Positions 58,212 to 64,000 of a DNA stretch of 64,000 nt are shown piece by piece (position 1 is the stretch's first letter; every line of letters begins with the position of its first letter). A program made the translations under genes and the position numbers. The DNA lies in assembly GCA_023663185.1 (NCBI GenBank), contig JAMPHY010000004.1:62001-126000 (forward strand), written 5' to 3'. The notes below the pieces were generated by a model that worked only from the letters and a program-made list of their open reading frames with translations, made no database searches and was not told where the DNA came from. The DNA comes from Clostridiales bacterium. Lineage in GTDB: Bacteria > Bacillota > Clostridia > Lachnospirales > Lachnospiraceae.

Positions 58212-58631
58212 ATGCCTCATCAAATTGATAAATTATTAAAAAGAAAAGAATATGATATATACAATAATAAATACATCAGCGACAACGAAATTAGTGAGAT
58301 AGCTAAGACCATTTCTGATGATAAAAGTATTGATTTGAACGAATATTTTAATTTGTTGAAGTGTTCTTCTAAATTTTGCTGGTTCAACTACTTAAAAATT
58401 CTGGCAGAAATGTCCCAAGAGGATAGAACCAGAGGACTTCCAATTTTATTTGAATTATTACAAGACAGCAACTGGCCTACTTTTCAAAAGACTATGGAGA
58501 TATTTGAAACTATTGATAAACAAGCGCTTGAGCCATATTTGAAGAAATATTTAGAGCAAGCCTATGCGGAAGATGATGAGATGTGGATTGCTAATATACA
58601 GTTGTTGGGGGAGAAAGTGGAGAAATCATAG
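58212..58631 (+). CDS. DUF5071-like small protein
   Basis: A 139-residue soluble protein with start ATG 58212 (GGAG 9 bases upstream; a GTG frame start at 58173 has no site). LPILFELLQDSNWPTFQKTMEIFETIDKQALEPYLKKYLEQAYAEDDEMWIANIQLL resembles DUF5071, a family of small HEAT-like proteins often encoded beside toxins or unclassified arrays. It is the last gene of the AT-rich array before metN. Identification is by motif memory, so moderate. Confidence 0.55.
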   Translation: MPHQIDKLLKRKEYDIYNNKYISDNEISEIAKTISDDKSIDLNEYFNLLKCSSKFCWFNYLKILAEMSQEDRTRGLPILFELLQDSNWPTFQKTMEIFETIDKQALEPYLKKYLEQAYAEDDEMWIANIQLLGEKVEKS

Positions 58632-58634
58632 AAC

Positions 58635-58663
58635 TTGACACGCCGCATGATGTAGGATAGTAT
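58635..58663 (+). promoter_or_regulatory. Promoter of the metNIQ operon
   Basis: TTGACA (58635-58640), 17-base spacer, TAGTAT (58658-58663), about 65 bases before metN. The leader is short, so no SAM riboswitch or T-box is present. Confidence 0.65.
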
Positions 58664-58728
58664 ATATTTGTTAAAAACTTAGAAGACGGCATTACATATA
58701 TTAGATTGAGCGAAGATTGGAAAAGCAT

Positions 58729-59514
58729 ATGGACGAGAAGTTTATAGAGGTATCACAATTATATAAAACCTTCTATAATAAGAAGCAGAAGATAGAGGTC
58801 TTAAAGGGTATCGACCTTTCGGTAGAAAAAGGTGAAATCTATGGTATCGTAGGATTTAGCGGCGCCGGAAAGTCCACCTTAGTCAGATGTATGAACCGCT
58901 TAGAAGAGCCTGACAGCGGCAAGGTCAGAATCGGTGAGATGGAGATTACAAGTCTGGGCAAAGCAGCCCTGAATGAACAGCGCAGAAAAATCGGCATGAT
59001 TTTTCAGCAGTTTAATCTATTTGATTCCATGACGGTATCGCAGAACGTTGCATATCCGCTTAAATTAACGGGGATAAACGGTAAAGAAGCGGACGAGCGT
59101 GTAGAAGAAATGCTTACGTTAGTAGGACTTATGGAAAAAAAGAACGCCTATCCGGGAGAACTTTCCGGCGGGCAGAAACAGAGAGTCGGCATTGCGAGAG
59201 CTTTGGCGAACCGTCCCGACGTGCTTTTATCGGACGAGGCGACCAGCGCGCTGGACCCGCAGACTACTCTGTCCGTATTAGACCTTTTAAAAGAAATAAA
59301 TAAAAAGCTGGGGCTTACCATTATTCTTATTACGCACGAACTTGAAGTAATCAAATACGCCTGTCATAGAATGGCGGTTATGGAGAATGGCAGGCTGCTT
59401 GAACAGGGGCTTGTGAAAGATATCTTCATGAATCCTCAGTGCGAGACGGCGAGAAATTTTATCGGCGTGTATAATAAATTCAGAAGCGATAAGTGGCAGG
59501 AGGAAACGGAATGA
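58729..59514 (+). CDS. metN: Methionine import ATP-binding protein MetN
   Basis: A 261-residue ABC ATPase: FIEVSQLYKTFYNKKQKIEVLKGIDLSVEKGEIYGIVGFSGAGKSTLVRC (Walker A), IGMIFQQFNLFDSMTVSQNVAYPL, signature ELSGGQKQRVGIARAL, and DEATSALDP with ITHELEVIKYACHRMAVM. It matches MetN without a clear C-terminal ACT-like domain (261 rather than about 340 residues), so it belongs to the short version without the methionine-sensing C2 domain. Start ATG 58729; it overlaps metI by 4 bases (ATGA). Confidence 0.92.
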   Translation: MDEKFIEVSQLYKTFYNKKQKIEVLKGIDLSVEKGEIYGIVGFSGAGKSTLVRCMNRLEEPDSGKVRIGEMEITSLGKAALNEQRRKIGMIFQQFNLFDSMTVSQNVAYPLKLTGINGKEADERVEEMLTLVGLMEKKNAYPGELSGGQKQRVGIARALANRPDVLLSDEATSALDPQTTLSVLDLLKEINKKLGLTIILITHELEVIKYACHRMAVMENGRLLEQGLVKDIFMNPQCETARNFIGVYNKFRSDKWQEETE

Positions 59515-60221
59515 GCCTTTATAAGTATTCTTTTTGGGAAGTATTAAAGCATTCCTTCAGCGCGGAAGTGTGGGAGAAAGTAACCCCCGCCATAGGCGAA
59601 ACAATGTATATGGTGGCGATATCATCGGTTTTTGTCCTGATTTTCGGAATCCTGCTCGGACTTATCTTAGTAATGACGAGTAAAGAAGGTCTTGTGCCAT
59701 GCAAGGCAGTACATAGTATTTTAGGGGCTGTTATTAATTGCTTTCGCTCGCTGCCGCAGGTTATTATCATTATCGTAATGCTGCCGGTGGCAAGGGCGCT
59801 AGTGGGGAAATCCTACGGCTCCAACGCCTGTATCATCTCGCTGATTGCAAGCTGCGTACCGCTTTTTGCAAGGTTGGTTGAGAGCAGTCTGCTTGAGATT
59901 GATAAGGGAAAAATTGAGGCGGCAAAAGCTATGGGGAGCGGCAATGCGCGTATCCTGTTTACCATTATGGTGCCGGAAACGCTGCCGTCGTTGATTCGCG
60001 CTTTTACGAATGCGGTGGTAATCGTTATCTCCATGACGGCATTGGCAGGGAGCTTCGGAGCCGGTGGAATCGGATATATTGCGGTTACATTCGGTTACAC
60101 CAGATACCAGCATGACCTTTTATTTGCAACTATCGTCGTTTTGATTGTGATTGTGCAGGCGGTTCAGCTTGTAGGGGATACAATCTCTAAGATAATTTTA
60201 AAGAAGAGGCATTTAATCTGA
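59511..60221 (+). CDS. metI: Methionine ABC transporter permease MetI
   Basis: A 236-residue permease: EVWEKVTPAIGETMYMVAISSVFVLIFGILLGLIL, IINCFRSLPQVIIIIVMLPVARALVG, AKAMGSGNARILFTIMVPETLPSLIRAFTNAVV and the end GAGGIGYIAVTFGYTRYQHDLLF. Five transmembrane helices. The coupling loop IEAAKAMG is the ATPase contact. It starts at ATG 59511, within the last codons of metN. Works with MetN and MetQ. Confidence 0.93.
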   Translation: MSLYKYSFWEVLKHSFSAEVWEKVTPAIGETMYMVAISSVFVLIFGILLGLILVMTSKEGLVPCKAVHSILGAVINCFRSLPQVIIIIVMLPVARALVGKSYGSNACIISLIASCVPLFARLVESSLLEIDKGKIEAAKAMGSGNARILFTIMVPETLPSLIRAFTNAVVIVISMTALAGSFGAGGIGYIAVTFGYTRYQHDLLFATIVVLIVIVQAVQLVGDTISKIILKKRHLI

Positions 60222-60278
60222 CATTTCTGGCGCGTATGCGTCTTAAATGAATATACAAGCTCTAAGAGGAGGAAAATT

Positions 60279-61112
60279 ATGAAAAAGAAACTTGCAACAT
60301 TATTGCTTGCAGTCCTGACAGCGTCTACGCTGCTTGTTGGCTGCGGCAATGCGGAAGAAACAACTGCGTCAGGTGATACGCAGGGAGACAAAGTAGTGCT
60401 TAAATGCGTTTGCGACCTTACGCCGCACAGTGAGATTTTAAATTCGGCGTCTGAGCAGCTTGCGCAGCAGGGAATTGAACTGGACATCGTATCTACGACA
60501 TGGGACGCTACATGGAATGACATGCTGGTTGACGGTGATATCGACTTCGCTTATTTCATGCACGTACCGGCGATGGAGAGTATTGAAGAAGAGATGGGAG
60601 TCACCCTTTACAGCATGGGCGGCGTTCATGTAGAGCCTTACGCCTGCTTTTCCGATAAGTATGCGTCTAAGGACGAGCTCCCCGAAAATGCGGTTATCGC
60701 CCTGCCTAATGATTCGTCTAACGAGTACAGAGCGCTTAAGGTTCTGGAAAAAGAAGGCTTTGTGAAGCTTAACCCGGACATGACTGCGATTGACGCATCT
60801 GCGGACCAGATTGAAGAATATCTTATTCCTATCGAAATCGTGGAAATGGATCAGGCTAACATCATTCCTTCGTCAGCGGATTTTGACGCTTATTTCGTAA
60901 ATGTCAACAGAGCTTTGGAAGCAAATATTGACACTACGGCTTATCTGATGAGAGAAGGCGAGGACTCTGAGTATGCTAACATCATCACGGTAACAGAGGC
61001 AAACAAAGACAACGAAGCAATCAAAAAGCTCGTAAGCGTGCTTCAGTCCGATGAAACAAAGAAGTTTATTGAAGATAACTTTAATGGCGCGGTTATTCCG
61101 GCTATGCAGTAA
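60279..61112 (+). CDS. metQ: Methionine-binding lipoprotein MetQ (NlpA family)
   Basis: A 277-residue lipoprotein with signal KKKLATLLLAVLTASTLLVGC and lipobox Cys22, then the NlpA fold: VVLKCVCDLTPHSEILNSASEQLAQQGIELDIVS, YFMHVPAMES, ALPNDSSNEYRALKVLEKEGFVKL and a C-terminal VSVLQSDETKKFIEDNFNGAVIPAM. It captures methionine (or a methionine derivative) outside the membrane for MetNI. GAGGAGGAAA precedes the ATG. Confidence 0.92.
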   Translation: MKKKLATLLLAVLTASTLLVGCGNAEETTASGDTQGDKVVLKCVCDLTPHSEILNSASEQLAQQGIELDIVSTTWDATWNDMLVDGDIDFAYFMHVPAMESIEEEMGVTLYSMGGVHVEPYACFSDKYASKDELPENAVIALPNDSSNEYRALKVLEKEGFVKLNPDMTAIDASADQIEEYLIPIEIVEMDQANIIPSSADFDAYFVNVNRALEANIDTTAYLMREGEDSEYANIITVTEANKDNEAIKKLVSVLQSDETKKFIEDNFNGAVIPAMQ

Positions 61113-61186
61113 ATAATTCTTATCATAACATTATACAACGGTAAATGCGGGGTGTGGCGGCTGCCATGCCCTGTATTAGTTAATAA

Positions 61187-61238
61187 TTCAGCCCACGGGA
61201 GCATGAAGGCATATGCGTTCATGTACTTGTGGGCTGAA
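61187..61238. repeat. Compact palindromic element, CATATG family (copy 3)
   Basis: TTCAGCCCAC (61187-61196) pairs with GTGGGCTGAA (61229-61238), and inside is CATGAAg-GCATATGC-gTTCATG, itself a near-perfect palindrome. The interior motif CATGAA..GCATATG equals the arm motif of elements B and C, as if the core between the arms were missing. It lies downstream of metQ and may act as a terminator, but no T run is seen. Confidence 0.7.
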
Positions 61239-61280
61239 CTGTTATTAAAAGAAAAATAAAAAATGGGAATAAATAATTCT

Positions 61281-61309
61281 GTCATAACTTGGCCTTCTTT
61301 TCATATATT
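61281..61309 (+). promoter_or_regulatory. Putative sigma-E promoter of the spoIIIA operon
   Basis: GTCATAA (61281-61287) with a 15-base gap after ATA to CATATATT (61302-61309), close to the Firmicute sigma-E pattern (-35 ATA, -10 CATAcanT). It fits mother-cell expression of the spoIIIA operon. Confidence 0.6.
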
Positions 61310-61329
61310 GAGATAAGGGGGCGGCGGAT

Positions 61330-62280
61330 ATGCAGAAAGAAGAAATTTTACATATTTTTCCTGACTTCATGCGCAGCAGATGGGAGAAAGTGGCAGAGCA
61401 GGCAAAACGCCTTCAGGAAATACGAATGCGCGTCAATCAGCCTGTTATGATACTCATGGACAATAAGGAGTGGTTTCTTAAAAGCAGCGGAGAGTTGACA
61501 AACGATGTGTCTTGGGCAGTATGCAGTAGTGAAAAGGAGCTGGAAGCGGTGCTTACCCATGTGTGCCATTACTCCATCTATGCTTTTGCAGATGAGATAA
61601 GGCAGGGGTTTATGACGATTCCGGGCGGACACCGTATCGGACTGTCAGGACAGGTTATATTGGAGAATAGTGAGCAGATAAGAAATATAAAATACATTCG
61701 CTATCTTAATATCCGTATTGCGCATGAAATCAAAGGAGTATCGGATAAAACGCTTCCTTATTTATATCAGGGTAAAGAGGTCTTAAATACCTTGATTATT
61801 TCACCGCCCGGCTGCGGTAAAACCACGATGTTAAGAGATTTAGTGAGAAACTTTTCTAAAGGAAATGCCTATGGAAAAGGGCGCAACGTAGGGCTGGTAG
61901 ACGAACGTTCTGAGATTGCGGGAAGTTTCTTAGGAGTGCCGCAGAACGATATCGGGACGCGCACAGATGTGATGGACGCCTGCCCGAAAAGTGAGGGAAT
62001 GATGATGTTGATTCGCTCTATGTCGCCAGATATCCTTGCTGTTGATGAATTAGGAAGCGCTAAAGACGTAGAGGCGATACATCAGGCGCTTCAATGCGGC
62101 TGTAAAATGCTTGCCACGATACATGGTTTTTCCCTTGAAGAAGTAGAACGCAAAGAGTATATGAAGTCCGTTATTAAAGAGCAGCTTTTTGACAGGTACA
62201 TGCTGCTTGGCAAGAAAAACGACAAGTGCGTCATAATTGGCATATATGATAGAGAGAGGAAACTATGCTCAGACTTGTAG
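61330..62280 (+). CDS. spoIIIAA: Stage III sporulation protein AA (SpoIIIAA ATPase)
   Basis: A 316-residue secretion-ATPase-like protein. QEIRMRVNQPVMILMDN, FADEIRQGFMTIPGGHRIGLSGQV and IKYIRYLNIRIAHEIKG precede the nucleotide-binding part: Walker A SPPGCGKTTMLRD, Walker B DILAVDELGSAKDVEAI, and the Glu-rich DERSEIAGSF. It powers the SpoIIIA-SpoIIQ feeding-tube complex between mother cell and forespore. The downstream gene starts 16 bases inside its 3' end. Start ATG after GGGGGCGG. Confidence 0.95.
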   Translation: MQKEEILHIFPDFMRSRWEKVAEQAKRLQEIRMRVNQPVMILMDNKEWFLKSSGELTNDVSWAVCSSEKELEAVLTHVCHYSIYAFADEIRQGFMTIPGGHRIGLSGQVILENSEQIRNIKYIRYLNIRIAHEIKGVSDKTLPYLYQGKEVLNTLIISPPGCGKTTMLRDLVRNFSKGNAYGKGRNVGLVDERSEIAGSFLGVPQNDIGTRTDVMDACPKSEGMMMLIRSMSPDILAVDELGSAKDVEAIHQALQCGCKMLATIHGFSLEEVERKEYMKSVIKEQLFDRYMLLGKKNDKCVIIGIYDRERKLCSDL

Positions 62281-62783
62281 GTATAATTATGCTTATGTTC
62301 GGTTGTATAGGGCTTGGAGTCAATAAAGCCTCGGAAGAAAAACAGCGTATAGTCAGGTTGCGGGAAATCAGACGTATGATTGTGCGGATTCAGGGCGAGA
62401 TGGCTTATGGCAAAAGGACTCTGCCGGAAATCTGTTTGATATTTTCTGAAAACAGCACAGAACCGTATAATGACGCTTTTTTAGGGATTTTTAAACAGTT
62501 AGAGGCAAATGACGGGCGCGCATTGGAAGATATCTGGAAAGAAAGCCTTACGCATTGTATGAAAGATATGCCGCTTGAGATAGAGGAGAAGGACATACTT
62601 ATCAATCTGACGGACCATATGGGTATCATGGACGAAGCATCGCAGGCGGCGGATATCGGACAATCTCTTGATATGATTACTGACCACATAGCGCAGGCGG
62701 AAGCGGAATATAAGAATAAAGTCAAAGTTATTATGAGCGTAAGCATTATGGCAGGCTTGTTTCTGGCAATATGGCTGATATAG
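62265..62783 (+). CDS. spoIIIAB: Stage III sporulation protein AB
   Basis: A 172-residue protein with a N-terminal transmembrane helix (MLRLVGIIMLMFGCIGLGV), a cytoplasmic-type helical region (RLREIRRMIVRIQGEMAYGKRTLPEICL), and a C-terminal helix (MSVSIMAGLFLAIWLI), typical of SpoIIIAB. The family resembles GspF and anchors the complex in the mother-cell membrane. It overlaps spoIIIAA by 16 bases, a conserved arrangement. Confidence 0.93.
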   Translation: MLRLVGIIMLMFGCIGLGVNKASEEKQRIVRLREIRRMIVRIQGEMAYGKRTLPEICLIFSENSTEPYNDAFLGIFKQLEANDGRALEDIWKESLTHCMKDMPLEIEEKDILINLTDHMGIMDEASQAADIGQSLDMITDHIAQAEAEYKNKVKVIMSVSIMAGLFLAIWLI

Positions 62784-62798
62784 GAGAAAGGTTATAAA

Positions 62799-62996
62799 AT
62801 GGGCATTGGTCTTATTTTTAGGATTGCGGCAGTAGGCATATTGGTAACAATATTAAATCAGATATTGAAGCACAGCGGCAGGGAAGACCAAGCCTTTTTA
62901 GTCAGTCTTGCCGGACTGATTCTGGTGCTTACATGGATTGTACCGTATATATATGATTTGTTTATGATGATTCAGGATTTATTTTCAATCGAATAG
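62799..62996 (+). CDS. spoIIIAC: Stage III sporulation protein AC
   Basis: A 65-residue membrane protein (MGIGLIFRIAAVGILVTILNQILKHSGREDQAFLVSLAGLILVLTWIVPYIYDLF) with two helices, exact size and pattern of SpoIIIAC. It is a small membrane component of the SpoIIIA complex. Position between spoIIIAB and spoIIIAD fits the conserved order. Confidence 0.95.
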   Translation: MGIGLIFRIAAVGILVTILNQILKHSGREDQAFLVSLAGLILVLTWIVPYIYDLFMMIQDLFSIE

Positions 62997-63022
62997 TTAA
63001 TTGCAGGCAGGGAGAAGTCACT

Positions 63023-63409
63023 ATGGATATTATTAAAATCGTACTGATTGGTCTTATCGGCGTATTATTTGCCGTACCGTTAAAAAGCTATAAAGCAGAA
63101 TACAGCATTTATATCGGACTTGCCGTGTGCCTTATTATACTGACATATTCCGTAAATTACTTTACGAGTATATTAAACGGCATGGAAAGCCTGCATACTT
63201 ATCTGGGCGAAAATTTTAAGTATCTTTCAATCCTGTTTAAAGCGGTAGGGGCGGCGTATGTATGCGAATTTTGCTCGTCTATATGTAAGGACGCCGGATA
63301 TATCGGCATAGCGGGACAAGTAGAGACGGTGGGCAAGATGTATATTCTGTTAATCGGAATGCCGGTATTGTTTGCTTTAATGCAGAGCATACATGAACTG
63401 GCAGGGTAA
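63023..63409 (+). CDS. spoIIIAD: Stage III sporulation protein AD
   Basis: A 128-residue membrane protein with four hydrophobic segments (IIKIVLIGLIGVLFAVPLK, YIGLAVCLIILTYSV, YLSILFKAVGAAYVCEFC, MYILLIGMPVLFALM). The CEFCSSICKDAGYIGIAGQVE motif is characteristic of SpoIIIAD. It works with AC in the mother-cell membrane part of the complex. Confidence 0.95.
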   Translation: MDIIKIVLIGLIGVLFAVPLKSYKAEYSIYIGLAVCLIILTYSVNYFTSILNGMESLHTYLGENFKYLSILFKAVGAAYVCEFCSSICKDAGYIGIAGQVETVGKMYILLIGMPVLFALMQSIHELAG

Positions 63410-63496
63410 TAGATTGAAATCACATATGTTATGCAATATTTATGTAGGCATTGCATATGTTTTAGGGCGCAAATCCTCAGGCTAAGGAGCATTATT

Positions 63497-64000
63497 ATGA
63501 AAATAAGAAAGAAAACAGCAGCAGTTTTCACACTTACATTTATTATCCTAGTGCACCCTGTTGAGACATACGCATATTCAGGTGAAAACATATGGCAGGA
63601 GAATGATTTCGACTTGGCACAGGATACGTTCAAGTCCATGTTTCCCGAATACAGCTTCGATGGAAAACAGGTGTTATCTTTGATAGCACAAGGGAAAATT
63701 ATCTCCGCACTGTCAATGCTTGCCTCAGGGCTGTTGGATATGGTTAAGGCGCAGTTTGGCGAGATAAAAATGATTTTTGTAATGATTTTGCTGCTGGGGA
63801 TTACGGCGGCGCTGTTTTCTAATTTTGCAGACGTATTACAAAGCCATCAAGTGTCGGATATTGCATTTTACTTTATATACCTAATGCTGATTACAGTCTT
63901 GATAAAGGTGTTTGGAAATGCGGCAGCGATTGTAAAAGAAATGTTAAATCAACTTATAACTTTTATACAACTGTTTATTCCGGCGTATATCCTGACTATT
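63497..64000 (+). CDS. spoIIIAE: Stage III sporulation protein AE (cut by window edge)
   Basis: Starts at ATG 63497 (AAGGAG 8 bases upstream) and stays open to the window edge; 168 codons are visible and the remainder lies outside. It has an N-terminal signal-like helix (KKTAAVFTLTFIILVHPVETYAYS), a short linker, and several hydrophobic segments (IFVMILLLGITAALFSNFADVLQ, IAFYFIYLMLITVLIKVFG). SpoIIIAE is the large multispanning component of the SpoIIIA channel. The order and context leave little doubt. Confidence 0.92.
   Translation, partial: MKIRKKTAAVFTLTFIILVHPVETYAYSGENIWQENDFDLAQDTFKSMFPEYSFDGKQVLSLIAQGKIISALSMLASGLLDMVKAQFGEIKMIFVMILLLGITAALFSNFADVLQSHQVSDIAFYFIYLMLITVLIKVFGNAAAIVKEMLNQLITFIQLFIPAYILTI

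Noticed and set aside
58632-58728. SAM riboswitch or T-box before metN
   Set aside because: The gap from promoter to start is only about 65 bases and shows no matching stem pattern.

Overview
The window looks like a chromosomal segment of a spore-forming, low-GC Firmicute, most likely a gut Lachnospiraceae relative. The reasons are the spoIIIAA-AE sporulation operon at the right edge, an infC-rpmI-rplT operon with an AUU start, strong AGGAGG-type ribosome binding sites, and several families typical of that group (CD3324, DUF1062, NA37, Rpn nucleases, the ABC-2/CPBP fusion). This is inference from gene content; no rRNA is present.

Layout. 1-4.9 kb: end of an exopolysaccharide cluster (glycosyltransferase, deacetylase, acyltransferase, flippase, membrane acyltransferase). 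4.9-7.2 kb: an AT-rich insert with a RelA/SpoT-type nucleotide synthetase and two unknown partners, a candidate toxin or defence cassette. 7.3-8.9 kb: Rpn nuclease and a small ORF. 9.0-10.5 kb: translation operon with an attenuator leader, then a tRNA-Pro with anticodon AGG. 10.8-22.8 kb: c-di-GMP phosphodiesterase, MATE pump, GH43 xylosidase-like enzyme, Sel1-repeat lipoprotein, alanine/glycine symporter, TrkAH potassium uptake. 22.8-27.4 kb: NA37 nucleoid protein, DUF2974 hydrolase, C26 amidotransferase and a secreted serine protease, separated by four structured intergenic elements. 27.5-35 kb: aldose epimerase, LytTR/DUF3021 pair, Phd/RelE toxin-antitoxin, MBL hydrolase, PH-domain protein and MFS pump. 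35-38.8 kb: two CobW-family GTPases (one with a long His-rich insert, one fused to a YcgQ-like domain) flanking CD3324 and DUF1062 genes that share a leader design. 38.9-40.6 kb: an AAA ATPase plus PD-(D/E)XK-like protein, a candidate two-gene defence system. 40.7-45.2 kb: Xre regulator, membrane protein, NatA/NatB-CPBP exporter, S4 protein. 45.3-53.3 kb: CmpB-like membrane protein, PHP phosphoesterase, TrpXYZ-like ABC importer, PTS enzyme I, RarA. 53.5-58.6 kb: Rpn nuclease with a duplicated tail, then an array of small membrane, ankyrin and DUF5071-like genes resembling an immunity-gene island. 58.7-61.1 kb: metNIQ. 61.3-64 kb: spoIIIAA-AE.

The least explained signals are (1) a family of intergenic palindromic elements whose stems change in a compensatory way between copies and share CATATG-containing arms, (2) paired short-ORF/hairpin leaders before the CD3324 and DUF1062 genes, (3) the RelA/SpoT three-gene cassette, and (4) the AAA/nuclease pair. 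All assignments were made by reading the sequence; no database search was run.
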